Source of the DNA: Archegozetes longisetosus
Taxonomy: Eukaryota; Arthropoda; Arachnida; Sarcoptiformes; Trhypochthoniidae
Direction: 5' to 3'
DNA: 64,000 nt
NCBI GenBank assembly: GCA_018873245.2
Contig: JAEMBT020000005.1
Span: forward strand, 12,818,001-12,882,000
The first letter of the stretch is position 1; every line of letters begins with the position of its first letter. Shown here piece by piece: positions 22,141 to 34,915 of this stretch. The position numbers and the translations under genes are program-made. The notes beneath the pieces are model-generated. The model had not been told where the DNA came from, ran no database searches, and was given only the letters and a program-made list of their open reading frames with translations.

Positions 22141-22820
22141 GCCAGTTTGGGTTGGGGAGGTAATGTAAAGCTGAGAAATAACCGGTCGATACGTGTTGGG
22201 CTCAGTGCACCAAACTAATGGATTACTTCAAGAAAGATATGTAAGAAATTCAGGCTCGAGTCCAAGTTTAACAAAATTGATTGCACTTGCAAGTTATAAA
22301 GACATATACATTTCGTGAAATATTCACTCAGAATCTAACATTTAGTTATTAAAACAGAAAATTCCTTAGTAATTTTTACCAGAATAAGTAGATATCAGTT
22401 CATGAAACATAATTTAAAATATTTATTTTACAAGAAAATTTTAGATACATAAATAATTTTCAACCTTTTAAAATAAAGTGTAGTTTGATGTTATTCATGA
22501 ATAAATTGTTATTAAGGTCTATTTTGAATGACGTTTTTGATAATATTAATTAAAATTAGATCTTGGATTGTATACATTATGCGGACTCTCACAGTAATCT
22601 ATTTTCATTTCAATACAGTTCAAATCGATAAGTGTTTACTATCGCGATTATAGTGAAATGACAACTAAAATTTACCAAACTTCTATTTAAAAAATTAATG
22701 AATAACTACTAGTTCAATAAAACTTTTAAATATTAAGGATGTGAATAAAAGCAGCTGTCTTTGTTACAAAATCACGTATCGAGGAGGGAAGCAAAGCAAG
22801 AATCATGATAGAAAAAAACA
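22141..22820. other. Upstream region of MACPF gene A
   Basis: No gene seen; AT-rich. Confidence 0.3.
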
Positions 22821-22828
22821 TATAAATA
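22821..22828 (+). promoter_or_regulatory. Possible TATA box of MACPF gene A
   Basis: acatataaatagtg ends 34 bp before the ATG at 22862. A similar acatataaattg lies at about 28,572 before MACPF gene B. The short distance implies a very short leader. Confidence 0.35.
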
Positions 22829-22861
22829 GTGAAAGAATATTTTGAATCACATTCTGCTAGA

Positions 22862-25800
22862 ATGAAACTCATTTGTGCCATAATATTGTTGTTATTCATC
22901 GGTATTGACGTAAGTCATGCCATATGTCAGAATCTTCCTCCTGGAATCGATCGCGTGATTCGTGGTATTGATATAACAGAACTAGATTTGGTTCCATCGG
23001 ATTTGACAATATCAAATGGCTTCAATCATCCGGTCATTGAATTCACATGCACTACAGGTAAGATTTGAGAAAATACAGTGAAAATGAGTAATTAAGAAAA
23101 GTTGTAATGATGTTATACATTTTAACCCATTCATGCTTCGAAAAAATTCTTTGAAAATTGAACTAGAGTCAGTTTAAGATATACATATTTAGTTGAAATT
23201 AATTTTATTAGATTGTATAGTAATCTCATGAATTTTTCTCTTATTTTGAAAAATGTTCTGAAATTTTTTTTGTTAAGGTTTGATAAATTTTCTTTCCTTT
23301 TATTGGCTCAAAAATGAATCGGAAGTAAAATTTTCGATTTGTTTATTCCTGAATAACTTTGATTTTACTGATTAGAGACTATAATAAAAGAATGTTGGAA
23401 AGCATGAAAATATTTTATTAATATAACATTTTCAGATATCAACTAGGAAGGCGAAAAGTACAATCAAAGGAAACAAAAACGAAGCAGCGAAAAAGTTTAT
23501 TTTTAGAGTTCAAATCTTAAAGCATAAAAGTTTATATACTGAAGTCATACACAACTTTCCCTGTCAAAATTGCTGATTAGTAAACTAATAATTTGTCCTC
23601 AGTCAATACTATAATATTCTTAATCATTATTTATTTCAATATAGTAAACTTTGAACATTCAACATTTTGTTAAATTTTTCCCCTCATTATTTATATTTTA
23701 GTGCTTTACAATCAGTACATGATTTTTAACTGTAGAAAAGTAAAATAACTGCTTCGTTTCTGTTTTTTTAGTTGCATTTCTTTGCTTGCATTAGAAAACA
23801 AAAGGCTTATAGAAGAATGATAAAGTTTAACCTAGAACTAATACTCAATATTGAATATTAACATTTAGTCATTTTGCGTTCAATGATAATGAATTTCTAT
23901 GTAAGTCAAATGTTATTTAAAACTGAATCAGACTTGCAATTTTTATCATTTGTAATCAGTGCTGCCAACTTTCATTTGAGTCAAAATTGGACAAAAGGGG
24001 TCAAAGGGGTATCCTTTTATACAAAGGAGAAAAAATTGAAATAAGCAAGTTTTAATCATTGCTTTTCAATTGTATTGGGATTTTAACATTAAGCTATTTC
24101 AAAGTTATCAGAATATATTTCAGAAAGTGTCCAGTTTTTGGAATTTTCCAAAACTGAACAGAAGCCTCGAAAACTGGATAGTTGTTAGTACTGTTTATAC
24201 TGCTTTCAAAACACTAAAATACTTTTTAATCAATCACTAAATCTTTTAAAACATTTGAATATCTCAAAAAGTAAAACAAATAAAATTGAAATGAACCTAA
24301 AAAATTTGCTAAATAACCTAAACTAACACCGCTATATCGAAAGGCAAACAACATTTTACGCATAAATCTGGAGAATATATTGCCGCAGGTTCGAACTAAT
24401 CGTATTGGTTGTAATTGTCATATAAAATGTAAACAAATTTTGAGTGATGATCAGTTATTAAAATAGTTTTAAATGTATTAGTTTGTAACTTCCGAGTGTA
24501 AATATTTCTATTCAACTGGATGTGCAATAAATAATAGTCTTAATTCTTATTAATCAGTTCAACAAATATCTCTTATTTGTTTGGACTGTAATAATGATAA
24601 AAGTGAAAATTCGATCAGATATTGATAAATATTCTAAACTATGATATTATCAAATGATCAGAAGTTCATGATTAGTATTCGGTTAGCTTTCTACTGAATC
24701 AAATTTTGTACAAAGTATAGAATGTAATTATAAGCCCTTTTGTTTTTCAAATAAGCAAAGAAGTACTTTTCGCCCTCCAAGCCTGATACGCTAAAACGCT
24801 TCAACGCATTCTTAAAATATTTGATTTTCTCAAACACTAAAAGGTCGCAAATGGACAAATCCTACCGACCCGGGTGTCACATATGATGTTCCCGATCAGA
24901 TCGAGTCCATAAACAGTCTTCCGGGAGGCATAGTTGACTTTAAGTCACATTTTTATGCGAATCATGAAGACGTCAAGAAGACGATGTCAGGCGGAGGTGG
25001 TATTGGTTTTCTTAAAGGTTTTTTCTCCGCGAGCGGTTCTTACAAAAAAGTCCAGCAAACGATTGTCGATAACTTAAATACAGTTATCGAATTGTCTGCT
25101 TTTGTTTCTGCATATGAACTTCAATTGAGACCATATTTGCAGCAAAAAATGGCGCCTTCTGTCCAATTATTTGTGGATCAACTGCCAGCTACTTATCAAC
25201 AAAGTCCTGATAAGTATCAAGAATTCATATCGACTTTTGGCACTCATTTCTTCAGTTCTGGTCGTTATGGCGGCTATTTGTCGACTTCGATTGAAGTGAC
25301 AGAGAGTTTGGTTCAGAAATTGAAGGAAAAGAAGTTCAAGCTGAAGCTGGAGCAACATTCTTAGGTTTAGTATAAAATACTATTTCCATGATTTGAGAAA
25401 TTTTAGGACCCACGGGCATTCCACATGAAGTAAAAGGGTGGGGATCCAATAATAAATCTGAAATGACTTTTCCACAGGTTTTTGAAAATCTTTTTTATTG
25501 CCAGATTTCTCCCAATCTAAAAAAATATTATCTTTAAAAATAGGTATAGTAATTAATAGGATGTCAAATTAAAAAATTTTTTTAAGAACGATATACTAGT
25601 CAGATCCCTTGATTAATATCAAAAATCATTCGCCTTCTGGCTTATGAAAGAGATGTCAAAATTCATTTAAAGCTAGAAACTCTGAATTTGAAGTGCAAGA
25701 ATTTTTTGAGAATCGCGGAACGGGATCGTGACGCAGTGTGTGGGATGGGGATAGAATCAAATTGGACTGGGAGTGAATATCAAGAAAAGACTAATTTTTA

Positions 25801-26422
25801 ATCGCTATTCTTAGGATTAATCAAGCTTCACGGTGGATACAACGGAGCAACAGCTCGAGTATCCGATGATTTTAAAAAATATTCTCGAATCCATGAGGCC
25901 TATTATGGAGGAAATGCTAACCTAATGACTGGGGGGATCCCGAGCTATAGCCAGTGGTGGTCTAGTGTCCCGAGAAATCCTTGGCTATTCGGAGGACAAC
26001 TGGTCCCGATAACTAATTTAATACCTGCTGGACCTAAAAGAGATGCCTTAGCCTTAGCCACAGTTGTTAAGCTAGATAAGGCATATCTCGAAGATTTGAG
26101 TCGATCTCTCGAGTATCTGTTAACTCTTTTATACATAAATAATAATAAGAATGAGAAGAACATGGCTAGTAATTATCATGCTCAGGTGAATGCTCTCAAA
26201 AATCAAGTCATCCCTAATCACAGCCAGGTTACGAGTTTAGGCCAAGTTGTTGATAATTTTATTGATACTGAACGAAATAAAGCTGCTGCTAAATGTCATA
26301 GCGATAAGAAGTATTGTAATTCAAATTTGATTCATTTCTACTATTCCACTTCGAGTTTCTATAGTTCTTATACTAATAAAACTACTTTTGGTTTGGATCC
26401 AAAATTATTGGATTCTTTTTAA
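22862..26422 (+). CDS. MACPF (perforin-like) gene A, three exons, one frame break
   Basis: Exons: 22862-23057 (signal peptide ending ...DVSHA, then the N-terminal part), 24844-25364 and 25815-26422, joined by phase-1 GT-AG introns (about 1.8 kb and 0.45 kb). Total coding length is about 440 codons. The MACPF signature FGTHFFSSGRYGG lies near residue 197 (25237-25275). It is preceded by hydrophobic glycine-rich and amphipathic segments and followed by a Trp-rich block (SQWW, NPWLFGG) and a Cys-containing C-terminal part. MACPF proteins are secreted and oligomerise into membrane pores in immunity, attack or development; which applies here is unknown. Near 25,327-25,330 one base is missing next to an A run compared with paralogue B, breaking the frame about 12 codons before the exon-2 donor. 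Intron 1 carries a small hAT element. Confidence 0.85.
23957..24193. mobile_element. Small hAT-like element in intron 1 of MACPF gene A
   Basis: The ends cagtgctgccaact and agttgttagtactg are inverted with three mismatches. Flanking 8-mers tttgtaat and tttatact agree at 6 of 8 positions, consistent with an old hAT target duplication. No coding sequence. Confidence 0.55.
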
Positions 26423-27059
26423 TTAGTATCTATTAAAATTATAACTCAAATGAATTGTTTAATCGCTTGACAAAATTTCTGTATGCATTGAAAAGTTAAA
26501 TAACTGAAACCTATGAATGAACTGATATCAAAAATAAATCGCTCTCGCCTTGTATGATGAAATTAAAATAAAATATTGATAAAAATTCTTACTCCGGAAA
26601 ACTTTTCATATTGAACCTTATGTATTTTTCTAACCTTTGCTTACAATAAAAAATTGAACAATCTTATTTCTTGCTATTTTGTATAAAATTAAAAAATTAC
26701 TGGGAATAAATATTTAGCACTGCAAACTTTCATACGACTGATAAGATTTCTGATAAGATTTATTCGACAATAACTATAGGTAATTGAATTGTTTCTTAAT
26801 TAATTGAGTTGATTGACTGGTGAGAGAAGAGCAAATAGCTAATTCATTCGACTGTTAGACGTTTTGCTTTGCTTCGTGTGTTTAATCAGAGGCACTTTTA
26901 CAATCACTAATACGAACCATGGCATTGGGCTATACTCATAATCACTTGACATTAACTGATATCTCATTTTTAAAACATAAAGGCTTGAAATATTTTTTAA
27001 CCACAGCTATACAAAATACGTAATCTGTTTATGTAGTAGTATTCCTATTACTATCAAGT
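26423..27059. other. Spacer between MACPF gene A and a MACPF relic
   Basis: 3' flank of gene A; no gene seen. Confidence 0.35.
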
Positions 27060-28010
27060 ATTTAATACAGTTATGGGAAAACTTGTGAAAGACTACCATC
27101 AGGGTTAGAGAGATTAATTGGTATATTAGAAATCAGAGTTAGATTTAATTCCTTCTGAACTAACAAAATCTAATCGATTCAAATCACTCGATTATCGAAT
27201 GGACATGTAACAGCTCGAAAGTTGTTTAATCCTTCAGGCGAAATTATCTTGTTTCACTTCTTGGTCAGGTCAAGTCAATAAGTGTCTTCTGGGAAGTCTT
27301 ATTGACTTCGAGTAACACTTTATAAGTAACACGAAGTTAGGCAGTCGATGTCAACCGATGTTGGGCTCAATTCAGTAGCTGGCTTTTTCTTCATAGAAAA
27401 TCAAGAGAAAATTTGGGGTAATTGGTATTTTCTCGCAAAACAAAAGCTTATGTCTCGGTCTACGAGATAGAGATCAGGTCTTATTAGCAGCAAAAGATTT
27501 GATCAGCAATATATGAATCAATTTCCACTGAACACTTAATAACAAAGCCCAACAAAATATCACGGATCTTTGAGTGTATTGATTCTTATTTTTTGAGTCC
27601 TGGTTATTTCAGAGGTTTTCTGACCGCAAAAACAGGGATTTCTCAAAAATTAGCTCATAAAGTGAGAGAAAATCAGATCAAGGCTGAAAATGAGACCAAG
27701 TTTTAAAGATAAGCAAAGCTAACGGCGGATATTCTAGAAACAGTGAAAAAGTTTCAGATGATTTCAAGCAAGGTTCTCATGTCCTTAAAGATTATCATTG
27801 AAGAAATGCTAATCTATTGTCGAGCGGAACAGCTTCTTATAGTCCGTGTTGACCGACTGTTGTCAGAAATCCTTGATTTTTAGATGGAGAACTATTCTGA
27901 TTTACTACTGGATGATGCTAAATGGGACGCAATTTTCCGAGCAATTACTATAAGACAAGACAGGGTATATATCGATGGGCTCAACCATTAAATAAATACT
28001 CTTTTGAATG
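27060..28010 (+). pseudogene. MACPF relic C, intronless and heavily decayed
   Basis: Fragments follow the order of MACPF gene B: an LPSGLERLIG-like start (about 27,095), an FNPSGE block where B has WSNPSD, a decayed glycine/aromatic region (about 27,350-27,400) and YFRGFLTAKTGI near the MACPF signature position. Then come a KVSDDF-like block and a degraded Trp-rich block (about 27,840-27,890). Many stops and frameshifts are present. No sequence corresponding to the introns of gene A is seen at either junction, so this copy, like B, descends from an intronless form. Confidence 0.7.
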
Positions 28011-28618
28011 ACGTAAAATTTTGATTGGTTCTTCTTGTTGGCCGATTCAAAGACTGATTTAGTACAAAAATCAAGTGATTCATAATCATTGAAAAGCTAA
28101 AAGTACAGAAGATTTTATTAACTATCTTATTTGCATTGATCAATGGAATACACTGATTCTACACTCAATTTTGAAGATAAAATTCGAGTGATTTTTAGAC
28201 TTTATTAATGAAAAATTTATAAAAAATTTCGATGAAAAAATTCTGGAAATACCTTCTGAAAGGTATTTTTTAATTTTTTTTATACTTTATTAGTCTATCA
28301 TGAAATATTATCAAATTCTATTTTTAAACTGTCATATGACTGATAGAAATCATATAATTATCATTATTAATCATTGGATTTTTCTCAGTTGATGGGTTGA
28401 ACAGGAGAAATAATCAATGATAAACAGGCATTAGTCACAAAAATTACTCAAGAATAACAAATTTATTGAACAATCAAATAATTTTAAAGGATGTGAAGCA
28501 AAACATAAGGCTATACTTAAGATAACTTAGTATCCGCTAAAAGATTATTGAATATTCAAAACAAAAATTCAACATATAAATTGTTAGAAATATTAATTTT
28601 CCTCATAAGTAGTCGAAT
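28011..28618. other. Upstream region of MACPF gene B
   Basis: AT-rich. acatataaattg at about 28,572 may be a TATA box. No gene otherwise. Confidence 0.35.
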
Positions 28619-29946
28619 ATGAAGTCTATTTGTACTATAGTTCTGTTATCACTAAGTCTACACTGCAGTTATGGAAATCCATGCCAAAGACTTCCTCCAG
28701 GGCTCGATCGTCTCATCCGTGGAATAGACATCACAGAATTAGATCTTGTCCCAACAGAACTGACACAATCGAATGGCTTTAATCACCCCATTATCGAATT
28801 CACATGCAATACAACCCGTAAATGGTCTAATCCTTCAGATCCGAGCATCTCATACGACATTCCGACCAAGTCGAGACCATAAATAGCCTTCCGGGAGGTG
28901 TCGTTGACTTCAAGTCACACCTCTATAAAAGTCACGAAGATGTGAAAAAGTCGATGTCAGCCAATGTTGGGCTCGGATTCTTGGCAGGATTTTTCTCCAT
29001 AAGTGGATCCTACGCCCACAGTCAGGAAAGTATTTTAGAAAATGTCAATACTGTTGCGGAACAATCGGCTTATGTCTCAGCCTTCGAGATAGAGCTCAAG
29101 CCTTATTGGCAGCTAATGATCGGATCTAACGTTCAGCAATATATGAATCAATTCCTACCGAATACTTATCAACAAAACCCGTCTAAATATCAAGAATTCT
29201 TAAGTACTTTTGGCTCTCATTTTTTCAGTACTGGTTATTTTGGCGGTTTTCTGACCACTAAAGTAGAGGTAACTGAGAGCTTGACCGAACGCATGAAGGA
29301 TAATCAGATCAAAGCTGAAGCCGAGGCTACATTTTTATCTTTAATTAAAGTTCATGGAGGGTATTCTGGAATTACCGCCAAAGTTTCAGATGACTTCAAA
29401 AAGAATTCTCATATTCATGAAGCCTATTATGGAGGAAACGCTAACTTAATGTCCAGCGGAACCGCTGCTTATAGTCAGTGGTGGACAACAGTGGCCAGAA
29501 ACCCGTGGCTTTTCGGCGGTAAACTAATACCGATAACTAATCTACTACCTGCTGGTCCTAAAAGAGATGCTATTTCTCAAGCAATCGCTATAAGACAAGA
29601 CAAGGCATACATCGATGATCTCATTCGTTCTATTGATTACGTATCGAAACTCCAGTTAACTAATAAAGTATTGGCTAATAATTATCGAAATCAATTGATT
29701 GCTCTTAAAAGTCAAGAAATTCCTAATCATTCAACTCTTATGGGTTTGGGAGCTGCCATTGATTTGTTTGTAATCAGCGAACGCAATAAAACAGCACAAG
29801 AGTGTCATAAAGAGAAAACTTGGCTTGTGTTTAATAAACAAGTTTGTAATACTGTTCATAATCACAATCCAAGTTCTTCTTATTTTGAATCCTATTCCAA
29901 TAAGACAAGTGTTCAATTAGATTCAAAAGTTTTGGCTCTGATATAA
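28619..29946 (+). CDS. MACPF (perforin-like) gene B, intronless, one frame break
   Basis: A single open stretch from ATG 28619, with a signal peptide ending near CSYG, then the cysteine-bearing N-terminal part. At 28,862-28,863 a C run is one base shorter than in gene A and the frame breaks, giving a stop at about 28,880. The rest continues in another frame to the stop at 29944-29946. The signature FGSHFFSTGYFGG is at about 29,209-29,247. The later blocks EAYYGGNANLM, SQWW, NPWLFGG and AGPKRDA match gene A. Total length is about 442 codons. Both intron positions of gene A are uninterrupted here. Function as for gene A: secreted, probably membrane-inserting after oligomerisation (family knowledge); target unknown. 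It lies 2 kb upstream of a GST in the same orientation. The break may be genuine or an assembly error. Confidence 0.83.
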
Positions 29947-30942
29947 AAATTTTTATTAAATTCATAAAAAAATAAAAGTAAAATTTAATTTTTTAGAAAT
30001 ATCTTTTTGCGTATAAGTTCTTGAAATTGATCAATCAACTAATTATGAATCTTACGGTTAATGTATCGGGCACCAGATGTAAAACAAACTCCAAAAGTTT
30101 TTTTAAAAATCTGGCCCATATTTACCCCGCTGGCCCTCGCGATTTGAGGTCTAGCGCTTCATACACTAACTACACTAACTTTATATGCTTTAAAACACCT
30201 TTAAAGGACTTTTATTACATTAATTGTCAATTAATTTCAATTGTTACTGACATTAACAAATACTAAAACATCTGAAAATAAGTTTCATGTAAGTAACAAT
30301 TAATGTAATAAGAGCCCTTTACAGGTGTTTTAAAGCATATAAAGTTAGTGTAAATGTATATTACAATCTACGCATTTATTGGCATAAATTCCTGTTAAAT
30401 TTTATATAAATTGAGCCCAATTTGATTCAATTTTTGAAAAAGTAGTTTAGGGTTTTCAAATATCTTTACACATCCCAACCTCTTTTTGTACTTAATTTTT
30501 ATTTCAAGAATAGGTATGAAAATTCTATATTTTATATTAAATTGAATTTTATATTCATTACAGTCTCAATCGTATTAGCGTAATTCATAAAATCATGAAT
30601 TGGTTTTGTTTTATATTTTATTGGTTTGGTTGAGTCAATGCCTCGACAATTGGCCGCAGTTCGGGCCGCAAATGGTGGTCACACACGTTATTAGTGGCAA
30701 ATTACTTTAAATTTAAATAAAATACTTAAATTTTTTAAATTACCAATAGAAATATTCATTTGATTAAATGTAAAATTTTTGTCTATTGAGATAAATTTGT
30801 GAAAATTTAATATGAAATTTCTGAGGAGTTTTTGTCCATTTTAAAACAAACCGCATGAAAATCGGTTTAAAAATAACTGAGCTGGGTGCTTTCAAAGAGG
30901 TCTGTTTAATTTTGTAACAAGCTGTATCTCCGTATATACGTT
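29947..30942. other. Spacer between MACPF gene B and the GST block
   Basis: Contains the MITE at 30,171-30,352. Just before it, at about 30,040-30,160, is a slightly GC-richer stretch (taccccgctggccctcgcga) of unknown origin. No gene is supported. Confidence 0.35.
30171..30352. repeat. MITE with about 55-bp inverted arms
   Basis: tacactaactttatatgctt, taaaacacct and ttattacattaatt are mirrored by aattaatgtaataa, aggtgtttta and aagcatataaagttagtgta. The ends fall at TA. No coding sequence; an open frame running across it is an artefact. Confidence 0.85.
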
Positions 30943-32886
30943 AGAAATATGTATCAAAACCGCAAGGGCCAGTGGGATAAATTTACATAAAGGGTGAACA
31001 TCATTTTTTACATTAGTCGTTTTGATAAAGTTACGAATAATAGAGTCAAGATTAAATGTCAAATTTCGAACATTTTACCAGTTAGATTTATCGATAAATA
31101 AAGTAAACTTTAAAAATGATGTATCAAATGAATGAAAAGGTTTTATTGTAAATATTTTTTAAGACTAAATCTCACAAAGCCGTTCGTGAGAAATTTCTCT
31201 ATCAATTCAAAAATTATGATTAAAAGAGTTGAGACATGTCTGAGGCGCGAAAGAAAACACATTTAATTCAATTTTATCCTCTTTAAACTCTACTTTTGTT
31301 AAATTACTCATTAAAGTTACAGTGAATAAAAGTCAATATTAGGAACTCTAAATTTTACTCATCTGTCAACACAGATATCGAGCTCTTCAAAAAATAGTTT
31401 TCTTTGACTTAGCTGCTAGTCTATTTCTATTCGTTTCATAGCGAACACCCGACATAAATTCAATGAATATATTATCCAATTTTCACTTGTTTTCATATAT
31501 GACTCCTTTAACTATTTTCTATTAATAAAGAACTAGTACGTGATCTTCAAAGTTAACTCCTATTGTTCGCAACTTTCAGTTTATTAAAGTTTTAGACACG
31601 AATTTGCAGCAAAAGCAGATGTTCATTGAAACAAAAAAATTTCCGTATATTAAAGTTGAGTAAACATCTGTCAAAAAATGTACTGCAATTTACCTGTACT
31701 TACTGCTTATGAGAAAAACTTTTATAAATAACTTGATTTCCACAACTAGTCTGGATAAAAAATTTTAACATTGAACTTTGGGCATAAGTGGCACGTCTTT
31801 GCCACTATTTAAGTAAAGTCTGTACAAGTCCAGACTTATAATAATACAAAATATAAGAAGAATTAGTGATTTCTTAAATTTAATAGTAATACTTGACTTG
31901 TGGTTTACTTCATAAAAATAGTTAAAATGTCGACAATTCCAACACTTGGCTACTGGAATGTAAGATCATTGGCTGAACCAATACGTTATTTACTCAAATA
32001 CAAAGGCATTCAATTTAATGATAAGCGCTATGAGTTCGGCGAAGGAACGAGCTTTCAAGAATCTGAAAGTATGAATAAGAATTGGATACCGGTAAAGTAT
32101 ACTTTAGGCTTGGATTTCCCGAACCTCCCCTATTATATCGACGGAGATGTGAAATTATCGCAAAGTTTGGCAATCTTGAGATATTTGGGTCGAAAATATG
32201 ACTTGTTTGCGACCGACGAGAAGTCTTTGGCTCGACAAGACTTAGTTGAGCAGCAGATACAGGATATTAGATTTGGATTTGTCTGGGGTCTACTCCTGAA
32301 TAAAGCCGATTATGAAAACAATAAGGAACCCTACCTGAAGGACACTTTACCAATACATTTGGAGCTGTTGTCCAAGTTTTTAGGCGATAATGAATGGCTG
32401 GTTGGTTCTAAACTGACTTATGTCGACTTTTTGGCTTACGAGGTCCTCGATTGGTTCAAATTGTATAGCCCGGAGAACGTTGCAAAGTTTGACAATTTGA
32501 TGCAATATTTGAAACGGTTTGAAAGTCTTCCCGAAATTTCTGCTTATATTAATTCAGATGAATTTAAAAGTTGGCCTCTTTTTGGTCCAGTTGCGAGTTG
32601 GGGTTACTTCAAATAATCTTGGATTGGAATTACCTTATATTTCCTCAGTATATGAGGATTTTACCGCATTCATATTTTAATTATCAATATATAAATGCTA
32701 AAAATGAAATTTTTGATCAAAACCACTAATTTTTAGATAATACTCTGTCAAAAGACTGAAAAATTTAACAAAGTTGTAATAGTGTTATAAAAATTAAACG
32801 TTCGAAAATACCCTTAAAAACAGTACGCGTAGTTTTTTTTTCAATATGTTGACTATTGCTTTCAAGTTAACTAAAACCATGAATTC
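30943..32886 (+). repeat. Segmental duplication, left copy (GST gene with flanks)
   Basis: From gtatcaaaaccgcaaggg (about 30,954) to ccatgaattcagatgaatgt (about 32,878) this block aligns almost collinearly with about 56,682-58,636. The coding part is the most conserved. The 5' flank carries small indels and substitutions. Confidence 0.85.
31927..32616 (+). CDS. Glutathione S-transferase, mu class, copy 1
   Basis: Intronless, 229 residues. It conjugates glutathione to electrophiles in the cytosol (family knowledge). The N-terminal thioredoxin-like domain (about 1-84) has LGYW with the likely catalytic Tyr9, the mu-type loop around residues 35-58, NLPYYIDGD (cis-Pro68) and QS79-80 for glutathione binding. 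The all-helical domain follows. The DFPNLPYYIDGD and ILRYLGRKY blocks are typical of mite mu-class (group 8 allergen-type) GSTs. The start at 31927 (aaaatgtcg) is chosen over upstream in-frame codons because the copy at 57,668 starts identically. Compared with that copy, changes cluster at residues 11-16 and 37-50. A TATA-like ttataataat lies about 90 bp upstream. Confidence 0.93.
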   Translation: MSTIPTLGYWNVRSLAEPIRYLLKYKGIQFNDKRYEFGEGTSFQESESMNKNWIPVKYTLGLDFPNLPYYIDGDVKLSQSLAILRYLGRKYDLFATDEKSLARQDLVEQQIQDIRFGFVWGLLLNKADYENNKEPYLKDTLPIHLELLSKFLGDNEWLVGSKLTYVDFLAYEVLDWFKLYSPENVAKFDNLMQYLKRFESLPEISAYINSDEFKSWPLFGPVASWGYFK

Positions 32887-33529
32887 AGATGAATGTATAG
32901 ATATTTGCTACGAATAAATTAATAGAGCTCATCAATTTCTATGGGGTGTTTAGAAAGCATGAATTCTCTCTGATTATTATCTAATCTGATCATTGATTCG
33001 ATCATGAATGGCACTCACATTTAATCTTAGTTAGAATTATATTGCAAAGTGCTTACTCACGAGTTAGATCCTAAAATTACTAAACTTATGAGAGCACGTG
33101 ACTAACAAAAGCATCACTTTCATAGTTTAAAATGTAATCATTATCGGACGCGATTTATTGTATGCAAATAGATCATCAAATTAAAAACTTAATATTCAAA
33201 CGTATAGGTATATATCTTAAAGCTCTTTAGCTACCATACTATAAATGAATGTTTATTTTTTCCAAAGATATTGATAGAAAACCAAAATATGTTTTGAAAG
33301 ATAATGATTATGAAAGTATTCAACTTGACTTGATATTTTTCATTGAGTCAAAATGTTTTTATCCAGTGTAAGAAATATGATGCATTAAAATCATAACTAA
33401 TACTAAGTAGAAGTTACACTAAATGCAGAGAAAATAATACTAACTCCAAACAGGTTTCATTTAGCACAATCATCTCGTCTTAAGGTTGCATAACTTTTTG
33501 TCTACAAATGTAATTGATTTTAGATCAAT
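32887..33529. other. Spacer between GST copy 1 and SDR relic 1
   Basis: AT-rich; no gene seen. Confidence 0.35.
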
Positions 33530-34915
33530 ATGAGTTTTTTCGTGAAATTTTACTACTCTTTGTTGACTTATATCAGAATTTTAATTGAACACATAAGCAA
33601 TTATTTGAAATTTACACGATTTGAACCAAAGAGGTATAGAAATGATATAAGACTCGATGGAAAAGTGGTCATAATAACTGGTGCTAATACAGGTATTGGC
33701 AGACAAACAGCCGGAGGTCTAGTAAAGCGAGCAACTAAGGTTTGTGTTAACAAATGAAAAGAATAACCAGAGAATTGCTGAGAATCTATTCTGTTTAAAA
33801 TGAAAACGATTTACGGAGCGATCGACTCTTATATTCGCTAATGCATAACCCGTATTAACAAGTTTACTACAAAACTTTCCATACGTAAAATAATTGAAGT
33901 TTATTTTAGGTAATAATAGCGTGTCGTATTGTCGAGAAGGCTAATAAGGCTGATAATGATATGAGAAAAGAAGTTGAAATTGCTAATATCAAAGTTATGA
34001 AATTGAATTTGTCTTCATTGACATCAGTTCGACAATTTGCTGAAGAAGTCTGTTGAAAAGACTCAAAAATAAATAATCTTGTCAACAATGCAGGAGTTAT
34101 GGTGCTTCCGAAGTGAACGACTGAAGACGGATTTGAGATGCGATTCGCGACCAATTATTTAGTTATATAATGAGCGATAACTTTTAGCAATGAATTGATT
34201 GAGGATTTTGATCAGAAACTATGGAAAATAGTTTAATAAGGGTATAATTAAAATGATTTCAAAGTAGATTTACAAAATCTGAAAGATATTTTAGCTATAT
34301 TCAGGTCACTTCTTGTTAATGATGCTTTAATCGATTACTTGAAAAAATCATTGATTGCTAGAATAATAAATGTCGTGTCATTTCTACGATATTACGCAAA
34401 CATTGATTTTAACGATATTAATTACGATAACAATTTCGATCCCCTAAAAAGTTATATTCGAAGCAAATTAGCGCTAATACTATTCACTCGATAATTCTCT
34501 TGAAGACTGTCGAAAACTACTGTCAATGTCTATTATTTCTATCCAGGAATCGTTAAAACAGAGCTAGATCGACATCAGAATTCATTTGTTTTTAAATTTG
34601 TTAATTTAATTTTGAGACCAATGGATGTTGAATTGGGATCACAAACAACTCGTTATTGTATGCTTGAAGGTAGATTGGATACAGAATCGGGTCATACCTA
34701 TAATAAGATGAAAATTTTTAAGTAATTTTAATCTTTTAGAAATTTTTTTATATCAAATGAAACTATTTTTCAGTAGTTGTCATCGAATCGATTACATGAT
34801 TAGTAATGCAACAGATGATTCAAGCGCTAGAAAACTTTGGAACTTAAGCTGTGATTTGGTTAAAATTGACAACAGCCTAGGACTAGATAAGACATCAAAA
34901 GCTAAGTGCTATTGA
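33530..34915 (+). pseudogene. Retinol-dehydrogenase-like SDR, relic 1
   Basis: All four exon equivalents of the intact gene at 49,943 are recognisable: exon 1, 33530-33739 (TGANTGIG present, but later residues drift); exon 2, from 33910, with in-frame TGA codons at about 34,054 and 34,114; exon 3, from about 34,307, with frame changes (the active-site YxxxK is degraded to YIRSK); exon 4, from about 34,775 to the stop at 34915 (RIDYMISNATDDS). Splice sites are still in place. The stops make it a pseudogene. It is closest to the relic at 52.8-53.85 kb (both have a YYANIDFN block). Confidence 0.85.

Noticed and set aside
30021..30266. Plus-strand open frame of 81 codons
   Set aside because: Runs into the left arm of the MITE at 30,171-30,352; not a gene.
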